From Castanea sativa (lineage: Eukaryota > Streptophyta > Magnoliopsida > Fagales > Fagaceae), in NCBI RefSeq assembly GCF_040712315.1, contig NC_134015.1, positions 59,721,964 through 59,785,963 on the forward strand: a stretch of DNA of 64,000 bases, read 5' to 3'. A model generated the notes under the pieces. It was not told the origin of the DNA, did no database searches, and saw nothing but the letters and a program-made list of their open reading frames with translations. Shown here piece after piece: positions 25,201 through 37,459 of this stretch (the first letter of the stretch is position 1; every line of letters starts with the position of its first letter). Both the position numbers and the translations under genes were made by a program.

Positions 25201-26136
25201 AATACACCAGTATGGTGAATTCCACTAGAAGATGTCCCAGAGAGAACATCACCTGATTGAAATAGCAAAAAAAACCCACTAATATTATAATCAATCACCG
25301 AATTATAAAGAAATCAAGCTATTTCGATAGGTAAACAGAGAATTATTCCCCCCCCCCCCCCCCCCAATTTTTACTTTTATGAGAAGCAGCAGAATTCATC
25401 AATCTTAACAATTTCATGAGAAATAAAGAATCAGAAATAGTTATTGCTGCTTCTGCCAAATCAGCTTCTTAAAGCATAACAGGGTGCACCAGCTGACTCT
25501 CAGAAATGCCAATAATCCTACTATCTGTAAACACATCTTCTTTACCTTTATATGTTATCAAAATGGAAACTTTTAAAGTTTACTGATTCTTGATCTTCTT
25601 GAATAAAGCCCAGACTATATGTTGAGAGTTAAAAAAGGGTAAAAGCAGAATAAATTTCTCTTATGGTCTAAAAAAATTAGAAATAAAATATTACCAATGA
25701 TGATCATGTAAACAATGAGTGTCCCAACATTGTTAACCAAGATACAAATCTGAAGCAGCAACCTCCCAGAGCGGCCAAAAGCATCGCTCATGACTTCCCC
25801 ATAAGACTGAGAGTTTCCCACCCTACTGAATCTCAGCAGCATTTCCAACGAACCCTCTGTCAGTATAGCCACAAACACTATCATACCAATTCCAAGCCCA
25901 AGACCCAGCACCTTCATGGTGGCAGGAAGTGCCATAATTCCAGCTCCAATAATAGAAGTGGATATATTAAACACTGAGGCAGTAAATGATGCTCTCTTGG
26001 CATTGAACTCCTCGGTTGCATGGTTCTTTGGCAACAAGGGTGATTCCTCATTGATGGGTTTTCTTGAATTCTTGGTTTCCTTGTTGTCATTGGTCATGGT
26101 TTTTCTTTTTGGTGAAGTAACTACTTTTGCCTCCAT
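22226..26136 (-). CDS. AVT6-type amino acid transporter (AAAP/SLC38-like family)
   Basis: Membrane amino acid transporter. Relatives in Arabidopsis (AVT6 group) export amino acids from the vacuole; that role is known for the family and inferred here. Exons on the minus strand: 26136-25695, 25252-25100, 24469-24266, 23410-22945, 22361-22226. They join in phase to 1401 nt, or 466 residues. The hydrophilic N-terminus (about 50 residues) contains EESPLLP, an ExxxLL-type acidic dileucine signal at residues 30-35. The first membrane helix includes the family signature [11 protein letters not shown] (about residues 61-71). About 11 hydrophobic segments follow, with the conserved [15 protein letters not shown] and [19 protein letters not shown] near the C-terminus. 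The end, [15 protein letters not shown], is typical. The ATG at 26136 is the first good in-frame start. A 21-bp perfect hairpin lies 43 bp upstream of it. Intron 1 holds an 18-base C run. Confidence 0.93.
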
Positions 26137-26178
26137 AAGAGTGGAGCTTTTGTTGTGTGTGGGGGATATGATAAGATA

Positions 26179-26230
26179 TGAATAAAGGAGTGGGGACACG
26201 TAATGAAAGGTGTCCCCACTCCTTTATTCA
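26179..26230. promoter_or_regulatory. Perfect 21-bp inverted repeat in the transporter leader
   Basis: The arm 26179-26199 (TGAATAAAGGAGTGGGGACAC) is exactly complementary to 26210-26230, with a 10-base loop. It lies just upstream of the AVT6-like start codon and probably falls in the 5' UTR or core promoter. It could form a stable RNA hairpin; it could equally be a foldback-element remnant. Confidence 0.7.
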
Positions 26231-28835
26231 ACTTACTATGAGTATGAGAAATGCTAATCATGCCAGCGTTCTTAATGCTCAATTCTTATCCAATCCAAGA
26301 GAGTGTAGCAGCTAGCAGCAACTAGCAAGAGTTAGATTATAATTTGCATATGAATCACGTGTGTAGTGAAATTCACAACCGACAGATTGTCATTTGTCGT
26401 TTTGGCCATAATTTATTGACAAGAAAAGGTGGTTACTGGTTAGGTTTGTTCTTTATTTATTTTTGAGAGGGTGTTTGGTTTCAACTTACAACTAACATAA
26501 AGGTTAAAGGTGTCAAGGATTCAAATCCTTCTTCTTATGCTATCGAATTATAAAATAAAAAACAAACAAGTTGGAAATGTATGATTCACATGTTATGTTT
26601 AGTTTTTTTCTCAAAAAAATAAAAATAAAACATGTTATGTTTAGTTTCTTTGGTGGGTTAGACCGATGTAGTCACATACAATCATGATTTAAAAAAATAT
26701 ATTTGGCTAAGTCTGATTCACAGGCCTAGCTAGAAATTATTTTGAATATTAATTTGATTACTCCATTTCTTTCCATTAGATTTGTTATTATTAAGAATAA
26801 TGGGCTGACATTTGATCATCCATCACCCATATATATGGACTAGTCAAAAGTGAAAGCCTTATCCACAAAGTAAAAACGAAAAAAGCTTTAATGTATAAAG
26901 GGCCGATGGATCTGGGCAGGGCTGGTCCTTTTGTTTTTCATTCTCTTTTATAATCCCCCATTGGTTGGGCCTTCAGCTATGCCTCAAGTGAAGTCTTTTG
27001 TCCGATTAAGAGCATCCTAAAATCACTATCGGTGTTGAAAAAGTAAATAGAAGAATAATAATTTTTATTTTTCCACCTGCTTCAACTTACGTGTTTGATG
27101 TAATATATGACAGCACTATTACCCTAAATTATGCATTGCAAGTTGCAGCAAAGCCCCGATTAGATAATATAAATTACCGTTCACTGAATAAGAAAAAAAA
27201 GCCCAGTCATCTTTTAGGCAATATCTACACCTGCCTAATGTTTGACTCTTGTTACTCTAATTCAATCAATAACTTGATCTAATAGTCAGACAGGAATTCA
27301 GAAATCAACACTGTTAAATGGGTATCATAACTTCAGAAATTCAATCAACTGAGACTTATTATTAATCGGAATGCTGCTAATTGTTTGCAAGGGACTGACA
27401 TGGTTCTAAGTGTAGATTGTTTGCCATGACTTTCAAAAACATAGCAGTCTAGACTATCTCCAATGGAAATTGATTAGTCAGCTTGAATAATATAATTATT
27501 TTAGAAAGCAACAAAATTGGAGTTGGAAAACAGACCAAATCCGCCAGTGACCAAGACTAGCGTGAAAGTGAACTTTAAGAAAGAAACCTGAAACCAACCA
27601 AACGTGATAGTTAGCTGACCAAGTCTAAAGTATAGCACCCCATCAAATTAACACCTCCACTGGGATTTTATTAAAGAAGACAAAAATAAAAATCAATGAT
27701 CATTGATCAGTGACTTTCCAATGTCATACTAACCCCTTTCTTTTAATTGTCTTCTCCTCCTAATGAAAGTTACCAGTCCAGGTTTTGCAAGATTGGGTGC
27801 TCATAAACCAGAAGGTCTTGTGAGAGCAGCTACAGTTGGATGTCGGTAGGAGCTTTTCAGAATTTATTTCCTTTTCCTTTTATGTGAACCTCAGTATGAA
27901 ACCTCACTGATGCTCTCAATGTTGATAAGCCTTTCGTAGAGATAAAGATTGTAGAATGTATGAATTAATTTATAGGGTTGAAGTTCTGATAAGCTTATTG
28001 TTGATGTTATCTAGATGAATTCTATAGGCAACATAGTTTCTGTATGCATTTTTTTTAAAAGTGACATTAGCATGATTAAGCTGAGTCTTATGAGAGAATT
28101 CAATTTGAACTACTCTGAGTAGCTAAAGCACAGCTCATATAATATCTACAGGTGTTTTAGTGCAGTAATAAGAGTGACTAACCTTCATATCTCATATATC
28201 TCCTTGGTGGGGAGAATTCCCAAATTTTCATGATTCTCAGTTTCATATAATTTGAACTGTGAATAGTGTATTTACTACACTGCACTAATCACATGATCTT
28301 TGTAGATTTTCAGAAGTTAATGTACTTACAGTGAATAACCAAGAGGCTGCAAGCAAGTCGCATTGCCAATCACTGAAAATAAATTTGAAAGCACATTACT
28401 GCCCTACAAGGATAGACATATAGTAATTATAGTATTCTTGTCTTTAAGTTTGTCAACTTGTGAAATTCAGAAAAAATCATTAAAGATAAAATCCAACATA
28501 TCTGAAATACTAATAGCTATAACTTATGGAACTTATACATCCGTTTAAATATTTTGTGTCATGCCAGTTTGCGTGTGATTTTTTGGACTTTTTTACATGA
28601 AGTTCTGATCTTGATCTGTATTAGATTAATTATTTTTTTAATTTCTGAAGAACGCAAGTTACAAATATGCTTTTAGCACAATGTACCATTAGTGGGGAAC
28701 CTATACCTGACCTTGTTTGAATTGAGTGAAGACAGAATTGGGAAATCTTATCACTGCCTTTGTAAAAATAGGTTCCTTAACCTGTAGACTGATGAGTACA
28801 GTGAATGTTTAATAATTTGTCATTCATTTATACAG
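26231..28835. other. Intergenic region between divergent genes; missing first exon of the PUB gene expected here
   Basis: AT-rich spacer between the minus-strand transporter and the plus-strand U-box gene, so it should hold both promoters. I saw no element with clear ends. An ATG-led 25-codon ORF at 27764-27841 ends in a stop and has no phase-0 donor that would join it to the exon at 28836. Confidence 0.5.
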
Positions 28836-31800
28836 CTGAAGGAAGATGCAACGCCAATTGTAAATCTTGCAGAATCCTTGTTGGCATCCATTTCAGAGAT
28901 TATGACAGCGGTTGTATGCATAGAGAAAGAACATGAAAACTTCATTGAATTTGGGTGCTACCTTTACAGGGCTTCTCTGGCCATAATGGAGTTGCTCACA
29001 GCAGAGAATTCACCAGAAAATGCAATAGAGATTCTACAAGCACTATCCCTAAACGTTGACTTGGCCAGGGATCTTGTGAAGAGATGCCAAGAAGTCATTG
29101 ATGCAATTTCAGATAATGAACTAGGAAGCATTATAGCACAGCTTGAGGGGGTGATAAATCACACAGGAGAATCCCTGAGCTTGATACCATCTTCCACATT
29201 TGGAGACCAAGAATATGTTAAAGTTGCTATCGGGTCATTATCAAATGAGATGCAGAATGCTCAATTTGGAATTGGCCAAACTCTTGCAGTTAAGACCAAG
29301 CAGCATGATACAAGGACATTGTCTTTGGAGAAGCAACTGAAGGAGGAACCAGCACCACAGGAGACAGATCTCTATCCCTTGAATGTTGATGTTTCTATAA
29401 ACGATCATCAGTTCTTGAATATGCCTCAAAAAATTGAGAAATTAAGGAGCACAAGTTCTGACATCACTAGAAAACCTGGAAACATGAACAGATCCTTTAC
29501 TACATTGCCACAGGCGACTCAGTACAATGAGCCTCTTTATGAAACTTTCTTTTGCCCACTAGGAAAGAAGATCATGGACAATCCAGTCACCATAGAAACC
29601 GGAGTAACCTATGAAAGGAATGAAATTACTAAATGGTTTGAGACGTTTGAAAAATCAGAGGACATTTTCTGTCCAGTCACAGGGCAGAAGCTAGTGAGTA
29701 GGGCTTTCAACACAAACAAAGCTCTGAAGTCCACAATAGAGGAATGGCTGGAAAGGAATGAAGCATCCAGGATCAAGGTTGCACGGACAGCTTTGTCTTT
29801 AGCCAGTTCAAAGAATATGGTACTGGAAGCAATAGAAGATTTGCAAACTATCTGCCAGAGGAGAAGATACAATAAGGTACAGGTTCGCAGTGTTGGATTA
29901 ATGCCATCTCTCATTAAGTTTCTGGAGTACAAAGACAGAGATGTCAGATGTGCAGCAATAGAAGTATTACAACTATTGTCAGAGGATGATGATGAAAATA
30001 AGGTTTTAGCTCTTCACTTTGCCCTGATTTCAAATTTAATATTATATCAATAATGAAAAACAGTATGATGAACAGGAACTTAACCTATAGTCTTAGGTAT
30101 GTTTCTGTATGTCAAAATTATGAACACAGAACTGGTGACTTTACAGGAGACAAAACTTAGTCTCAAGCAGTTGTATGACCAAACAAGGCCTGCCATTGTG
30201 GTCTGCCATTGTGGTCAGTTATAGATATCCAACGAATTTTTGGAAGTATACTTTGCTACCCTATTAGTGTGGCGGGTAACCTCAGCTGCAATTATCTAGA
30301 CATGAGATTGAACCAAGCAGATCAATCTTTATCTGCAACTTCCATTCATGAACTTGAAGCCTATTTGAACAAGCACTTATTTTTCAAGGATTCTAGATGT
30401 GCATTTGGCTTTCTATTATTGGTGTCTTGTTTATATCTATCTACTGTGAGTATTTGCACTTAATGACTTCACCAAAAGTGAAAACCATATCTTATTCTTA
30501 GATATATGTAATCTTTGGTGGTTAATTTTGCAGGAAATGATCGCTAAAACAATGAATATTTCCACAATAATTGATATGCTGTCAAGTAGTCACCAACCAA
30601 TAAGGCATGCATCCCTGCAGTTCTTGCTTGAGCTTTCAAAATCCCTATCTTTGTGTGAGAAAATTGGGTCAGTTCCTGGAGGAATTCTAATGCTGATCAA
30701 TATTAAATACAAACATTCAATTGATGCATTTGCTTCAGAAAAAGCAGATGGAACCTTGAGGAACCTAGAGAGGGTGCCAAATAACATTAAGCACATGGCA
30801 GAATGTGGACACTTGGAACCCCTTTTAGATCATCTTACTGAAGGTAATGCTCAAAACTTCTTCTCAGTCTTTCCAAGCCACCTCCAAGTAATTAAAGATA
30901 AATTTTGTTTTGAAACAGAACAAATAAGACATTCAAAGCTATATTTAAAGGAAACATAGTTACAGAAAAAGAGTAGCAGCTAAACTATACAGAAATTGAA
31001 GAAACTGAAAATGTATTTGGACTTTTGTTATGAACCATTTGTATATCTCCAAAGAGATCATATACTAATGGCATAGTTTGCAGAAAGCCATATGCTCTAA
31101 CCAAAAGTAATGCTGACAAAAAATGAATCCAATAAACAGGTTGTGAAGAAATGAAGATGGAAATGGCAAGTTACCTTGGGGAAATTGTTCTTGGACATGA
31201 CAGCAAAACCTTTGTGGCTGTGAGGGCTTCCCCCCATCTCGTAGAAATGGTTCAGAGTGGAAACAGTCTGAGCAGAATGGCGGCATTTAAAGCTCTGGCT
31301 CAAATCTCATCCTACCAGCCAAATGCAAAAATACTTGTAGAAGCTGGAGTAGTAAAAATCATGGTTGAAGAGATGTTCAGTAGGAGGATCTATGATGAGC
31401 CTATGAACTCAAAAATAGAAGCAGCAGCAATACTAGCAAATATATTCGAGTCTGAGATTGAGCTTGAGAAGCTCCAAGTGAATAATCATGGCCACACTAT
31501 AACTTCTGACTATGTGGTCTACAACATCTTCGACATGCTGAAGAACTCAACCCCTGATAAACTCAACATCAATCTTATCAGAATTATCTTATGCCTGACA
31601 AAGACCCAAAAATCAATAACCACCATTGTCTCAGTGGTCAAAACGACTGAGGCAAGCCACACCCTGACTGAACTCATCAATAATCCACATGATAATCTTG
31701 CCATAACAGCAATTAAGCTGCTGTGTACACTTTCACCCTACATGGGCCACACACTAGCTGAAAGGCTCTGCAAAACAGGAGGCCAACCTGAGAGCCTAAT

Positions 31801-32734
31801 CCAGAGTCCTTCTGAAATAAACCAAATCACAGAGAGACATGCAGTTTCAGCAAAATATGTGGCAAAACTCCCCCACCAAAACCTAACGCTAAACCTAGCC
31901 ATTCTGAGCAAGAATGCAGTCCCTGCAATCCTAAAAACAATCAATCAAATCCAAAGAAGTGGAACAAGATCAAGCAGGTATGCAAGTGCTTATTTAGAAG
32001 GCTTAGTGGGCACTCTAGTCAGATTCACAACAACACTATATGAACCTCAGATATTGTTTCTAGCAAGAAACTACAATTTCACATCAGTGTTCACAGAGCT
32101 GCTCACAAAAACAGCTAGTGATGAAGTTCAGAGGTTATCAGCAATTGGGTTGGAAAATCTCTCATCACAATCGATAAATCTGTCAAAAGAACCTCAAATT
32201 AAGAGAACCAAGTTTATGAAGTTGTTCTACTTACCCAAGTTGCTATCTTTTGGTTCATCGAAGAGGAGGAAACGACCGGGTTGCCCAGTTCACAGAGGGG
32301 CTTGTTCTTCACAAAACACATTCTGTTTAGTTGATGCAAAGGCAGTTGAGAGGCTGTTGGCTTGTTTGGACCACGAGAATGTTGAAGTAGTTGAAGCTGC
32401 ATTGTCAGCTATAATTACATTGCTTGATGAAAAAGTTGATGTGGATAAGAGTGTGAGCATGTTGAGTGAAGTAAATGCTGTACAACGTGTTCTAAAGTTG
32501 GTGAAAGAGCACCAGCAAGAGGGTCTGTGGCAAAAGTCACTTTGGGTGATTGACAAGTTCTTGATGAAAGGTGGGGACAAGTCTGCTTCGGATATATCAC
32601 AGGATAGGTTGTTGCCTGCAACATTGGTGAATGCTTTCCATCATGGGGATGGCAATACGAGGGAGATGGCTGAGAAGATTTTGAGGCATTTGAATAATAT
32701 GCCAAATTCCTCTACTTCCAACTATACCATGTAA
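28836..32734 (+). CDS. U-box/armadillo-repeat E3 ubiquitin ligase (PUB42-45 group), first exon unresolved
   Basis: Plant U-box (PUB) ligase, which passes ubiquitin from an E2 to target proteins. Exons: 28836-30002, 30534-30843, 31140-32734, in consistent phase, giving 1023 residues from the first visible codon. The N-terminal helical region (about 1-220) precedes the U-box at about residues 233-310, recognisable from FFCPLGKKIMDNPVTIETG and FCPVTGQKLVS. Armadillo-like repeats fill the rest (for example GLMPSLIKFL, AKILVEAGVVKIMVEEM, AVERLLACLDHENVEVVEAA). A basic Cys-containing insert, SKRRKRPGCPVHRGACS, sits near residue 860. The exon at 28836 begins in phase 0 after an acceptor and is preceded in frame by a stop at 28785. 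Translation therefore starts either in an upstream exon I could not find or at the first in-frame ATG, 28902. Total length suits PUB42-45, so little is missing. Confidence 0.9.
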
Positions 32735-32794
32735 AATCGTTCCTTTCCCTTTCTCTTTTTTATGGTCTTATTGTAATGCTGCTATTGACAAAGT

Positions 32795-32964
32795 TGTTAA
32801 GAATATAAAGCCAGAAAGAGAAAGACCGAATAGTTTGTATATTGATGTATATTTTGTGTATATGACATTGTATAATAGAGAGTCTTATATACAAATAATA
32901 TGGGTATATTACAAGTACAGTATATTGGGCTAAGCCCTAGGTTAGACTAACTTATATACTAACA
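32795..32964 (-). repeat. 3' LTR of copia-1
   Basis: 170 bp. It is similar to 40807-41001, sharing TATTGATGTATATT, GTATATGACATTGTA and TATACTAACA, but is shorter, mainly through a deletion around the GGCTAAGTATG segment. The divergence shows the insertion is not recent. Confidence 0.9.
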
Positions 32965-32965
32965 T

Positions 32966-34182
32966 TCCCCTCAAACTTGAGGTGACAAGGAGGAAGCCAA
33001 CTAGAGTTTAGATATAAGATCTCGAAGACGACCGAGTGGTTGAGTTTTGGTAAAGATATCAGCAGGTTGGTTGATAGAGAAGATGAAGAACAACTGGAGA
33101 TTGTCTTTCTTGAGATGCTGGCGAGTGACGTGGTAGTCGATTTCAATGTGCTTGGTGCGTTCATGGAAGACATTGTTATGAGCAATGTAGATAGCACTAC
33201 GATTATCACAATAAAGAGGAGTGGTAGTAGGCTATGGAGCATCCATGTCAGCCAAGAGCCATCGAAGCCAAACAAGCTCGCAAGTGGTGTCGACAAGGGC
33301 ATGATACTCAGCCTCGGTACTGGAATAGGAAACCATGTCCTGCTTCTTGCTACGCCACGAGATAAGAGAAGTACTTAACAAGAAACAAAAACCTGTGATG
33401 GAGCATCGATCAGTTGGATCACTTGCTCAATCTGCATCTGAATAAGTATGAAGCTTGAGAGAAGACTAAGAGGAGTAGTGAAGACCATGATAAAGTGTGC
33501 CCTTGATGTATTGGAGAATTCGAAGAATGGTAGCATAGTGGACAGAACAAGGAGCATCCATGAACTTACTAACCACACTCACGACATGTGAAACATCTAA
33601 GTGAGTGATAGTGAGATAGATCATGCTACTAACCAACTGACGATATTGAGTAGCATCTGATATAGGTTCACCATCCAAGGGTGTGAGCTTGGCATTAAAT
33701 TCCAAGGGAGTAGATACAGTCTTGTTGTCTGTGACACTTACTTTGGAGAGAAGATTAGAAGCATATTTAGCTTGGGAAAGATGGTATCCATTAGAGGATG
33801 AGGTAACCTCAAGCCTTAGAAAATAACTTAGAGTGCCCAGATCTTTTATCTCAAAATGCTGATTAAGGACGTGTTGAAGAGAGTGGATACCTGTAGAGTC
33901 ATCTCCACTAATAATCATGTCATCAACATAAAGAAGAATAAGAGTGATACCAGTAGAGGATCTTCAGACGAAAAGAGTAGTGTCATAAGGACTCAAAGTG
34001 CAACCCTGCTGAGCAACAACTAAGCTAAAATTTTCAAACCAAGACTGAGCAGCCTGCTTGAGGCCATAAAGAGCACGGTGAAGGCGACAAACTTGGCGGC
34101 CTGAGTGAGTATAGCTAGGGGGTGGTTGCATGTACACTTCTTCTTGGAGGTCTCCATTAAGGAAAACATTCTTCACATCCAT
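32966..34182 (-). pseudogene. copia-1 reverse transcriptase and RNase H, broken
   Basis: The minus-strand translation shows the RT segments MDVKNVFLNGDLQEEVYMQP and LYGLKQAAQSWFENF, then a stop near 33964. The catalytic YVDDMIISG follows, and RNase H has DADWASDPTDRCSITGF and the TEAEYHAL motif. The YVDD aspartates are intact, but in-frame stops (for example near 33240 and 33964) prevent a full product. The end, near 32966, runs into the purine tract and 3' LTR. Confidence 0.88.
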
Positions 34183-34666
34183 CTGATAAAGAGGTTAATG
34201 GCGAACAGAGGTCACAACAATGAGACATTTGACAAATGTAAGGAGAGCAACATGAGCAAATGTTTTCTTATAGTCAATGCCATATTCTTGAGTAAAGCCC
34301 TTAGCAACTAGGAGAGTTTTGTATTGTTTAACAGATCCATTAACACTGGTTTTGATCTTGTAAACCTACTTACAACTTACTACAGACTGACCAGAAGGTA
34401 AATCAACCATATCCTAAGTGTGATTTTTGTGAAGAGCATCTAGTTCTTTGGACATAGTTTGCTGCTAAAGAGGCTCAGTATGGGTCTCATGATAGGTGTG
34501 AGGCTTATAGAGGGTGGTAAGAGCAAAAGAGCAATAATAATAAGTGAGATAAGGAGGAGCAACACTTACCAGAGTAGAGCGACGAAGGTTAGGACCAACA
34601 GGAGGCTCAGGAGACAGTGGTGCCACAGGATCCAAGACAGGAGGGTCATGTGCCGGGGACAAAAGC
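34183..34666 (-). pseudogene. copia-1 linker and N-terminal RT region, degenerate
   Basis: A Pro-rich linker (PAHDPPVLDPVAPLSPEPP) between integrase and RT and the first part of RT. Stops occur in the RT part. The segment is cut at its integrase side by the insertion at 34672-35735. Confidence 0.6.
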
Positions 34667-34671
34667 AGATG

Positions 34672-35735
34672 TAAAGTTGTGATTTCCAACTATGTTGTGT
34701 TGACTTTAATTTCGTACCAAATTTGATTGTAATGTCTTCAATCATTTTCCATGTATGTATGTGGGATTAATTGTAAGGGATGAGTGTGAGAAATTGGTGA
34801 AGACTCAAGTTTCAAAGGATGAACAAGTAGATTTCACGACTAGTTCGCGATTGTCTCGGGAGAAGTTTACTCGTGAAAAGAGCCACGTGTAAAGCACATG
34901 ACTGAAAGATGAAGAGTCGTGCCAGACTGTATTTTTTGCGAGTGTCTCGCGGGTAAGACCGACCCATAAAGGACTCGTGAAATTTTCTGTTTGGCAAAAA
35001 GTTATGCTTTGCTTTACCATATCTTTACCCACACTATATATACCCTCATTAATCACAAATTGTAATGAGTGTTTTTTAGAGAAAAAACCCTAGAAAATAC
35101 ACTTGAGAGTTAGAGATTGTCATATCCACAATCATCTACACATTTCCTTGTGGTTTTTCTCAACTCCTGCCTCTCCATCTCTACATCCTTGAGAGGTTGC
35201 TAGTCCAAACACTTACCACACCCAGTGTAAAGTGAGATTTTGGTGCTATTGGGAAGCATTGGAAAGAGCCATTTATTGGCAGATGCAATCGGGCTGAATT
35301 GCGGGATTCGAAAAGTTAGAGAAGATAAGGTTCTGAGAAGTCAGTTGGTAGCAGGAGCTTGGAGGGCTCAAGTACATGGGGTAGACTAGGTTTGTAGCAT
35401 CTTTTGTTTTTCATGTACTTTATCTTTATTCTCTAGTGGATTGATTTCGACTTGGAGGATTGCTGAAAGGTTTTTCATCGAGTTCTTTGGTTTTCTCTTC
35501 GATAACACGTCTCGGTGTTATCTTGTGTTTGCATCTTTCTTCCATACTCTTTAAGCTTTCCTTTTATTGTTGATAATGAATGAATATGGCTTAGGGTAGT
35601 GATAATGGTTCTTTGCGCTTATTTACTTTTGTTCCACACTTAATATACGTTAGAGTAAAAGCTATCTAGCGGTAATTTTTTATTATGGGTTTGAACAAGC
35701 TCTTGTGTTTTTGCACAAATCCGAGCTTTCATCAG
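34672..35735. mobile_element. 1.06-kb insertion in copia-1, LTR-like
   Basis: This block interrupts the copia-1 coding sequence and has no match to copia domains. AGATG lies at both junctions (34667-34671 and 35736-35740), which fits a 5-bp target duplication. A TATA-like ACTATATATACCC at 35033 and a following AAACCCTAGAAAATACAC segment look like the promoter and start of an LTR. TG and CA dinucleotides lie within 2 bases of the ends. Most likely a solo LTR of a different family. Confidence 0.6.
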
Positions 35736-35740
35736 AGATG

Positions 35741-37130
35741 ATTCATCTGGAGAGGCAGTTGATGTTGAAGAATCCTCCACAATTTTAGGATAAAGAGGGA
35801 GGAAAAGATTAGTAAAAATGGGAGACTTTTAGGAAAATGACATAGGAAACTGCTGAAGACTCGTGAAAGGACGATGTTCCCAAAACTCAATATGACGGGA
35901 AACACGAAGGCGATGAGTTATGGGATTATAGCAATGAAATCCCTTTTGTGATGCACCATAGCCAAAGAAGTAACAGAAATGAGCACTGAAGCTTTGTCCG
36001 TTCATGAGGAGGAAGAGAGACAAAACAAGTACAACCAAAAACTCGAAGAGAGGAATAGTCAAGGGTTTGACCATAGAGGAGCTTAAATGGTGATTTGTTG
36101 TGTGTGGTCAGTGAAGGAATACGATTAATGGTGTAAATAGCAGTGAGTGTTGCCTTACCCCAAGAGCACTCAAGAATAGAGGTAGAGATGAGAAAGGCGC
36201 GTACAACATCAAGAATGTGTCGATATTTTCGTTTTGCATGACCATTTTGTTGAGAGATGTAAGGACAAGACTGGTGAGAAAAGGTACCATTGCTATCTAA
36301 AAAGGATAGGGAAAATTTATCATTATATTTTTATGCATTATCTAACTGAAAGATCTTAACGGTGTGATTGAACTGTATGTCAATTATTTTATGAAATGTC
36401 TGATAAATGGACAGAAGTTCAGACCTATGGTGAAGTAGATAAATCTAGGTATATTGAGAAAAATCATCCACAAAAATGACAAAATATTTAGATCCCCCTT
36501 TAGTGGAAACCGATGCAAGACCCCAAATATCAGAATGTATAAGATCAAAAGGTGTAGAAGAAAAAGAGTCACAAAAATTAAAAGGGCAATTTTGTTTGTT
36601 TGCCAAAATGACAGGAAGTACAATCAATTTTGGAAACTGAACTGAACCCAAATGACCTTGAGAAAGTAACAAATGAAGACGAGATAATGATGTATGACCA
36701 AGACAAGCATGCCATAGGGTGGCAGTAGTAGTAGCAGCAGAAATAACTTGTGAAGGAATTTTCAAGTCGTGAACCTCAAACATATGTCCAACTTTACGGC
36801 CTATACCATGCACTTGACTCGTCTAGAGATCTTGTGCATCTACACCATGATTAATAAACAGAATATATACTCCTAATTCACAAAGTTGACCAACAAAAAG
36901 TAAATAGAGAGAAAACTTTGGAATATGAAAAGTGTCACTAAGGGATAAACTAGGAGAAAAGATTGTCCCTTTATGACTGACAAGCATAGGAGTTCCATTA
37001 GCAGTGTAAATAGAAATGGGATGTGCTAAGGGTGCCTTATTAGAGAATTGTGATTCATCAAGGGTCATAGGGTTACAACATGCAGTATCAAAAAATCAAG
37101 AATGTTTACCTGAGGTGACAGAAAGGGCAG
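35741..37130 (-). pseudogene. copia-1 protease remnant and integrase, broken
   Basis: In the minus-strand reading, DTACCNPMT near 37075 is the protease active-site region (usually D[ST]G), preceded by a stop. The GAG-pre-integrase His-Cys region (LWHACLGHTSLSRLHLL) and the integrase core start (DLIHSDIWGLASVSTKGG, FVDDFSQYT) are clear. Further C-terminal pieces such as YISQQNGHAKRKYRHI and RVFGCTCFV occur in other frames. Several stops and shifts make it non-functional. Confidence 0.85.
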
Positions 37131-37249
37131 CAGAAGTTTGGGATAAACTGTTGAACTACTACCTCACTATTAGTTGTAGCATGTGAGGAAGCCAAAGATG
37201 GACCTGTAGGAATCGATAGATATGAGGGACACATAGCAGTTGCCCAAGG

Positions 37250-37459
37250 AAGATCAGCTTTGTTCTGCCATTGCATAAATTTCTGCAGTTTGCGACAAAC
37301 AGAAATATCATGGCCTTTGGCACAGCAAAATTTGCAGCGAGTACTTTTGGAAGACTGAAAGGTGGGACACTTAGAGGTTATTTGTGGAGGAGCAGTGAAT
37401 GCAACAATGGGAGGCTGTGGGAGAGGAGCATGGGCAGCCCAACAAACTTTGAGACCTAA
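37250..37459 (-). pseudogene. copia-1 gag C-terminus with zinc knuckle
   Basis: The minus-strand reading gives CKFCCAKGHDISVC, a CX2CX4HX4C zinc knuckle that binds RNA in gag proteins, after a Pro-rich stretch (LPQPPIVAFTAPP). It is cut off from the N-terminal gag part by the AT-rich insertion next to it. Confidence 0.85.

Noticed and set aside
26505..26560. GGATTCAAATCC motif resembling a pol III B box
   Set aside because: No A box, poly-A end or target duplication was found nearby; a tRNA or SINE call is not supported.
27764..27841. ATG-led 25-codon frame as a first exon for the U-box gene
   Set aside because: It ends in TAG and its possible donors are in phase 1 or 2, whereas the next exon needs phase 0; joining at the best GT creates an immediate stop.
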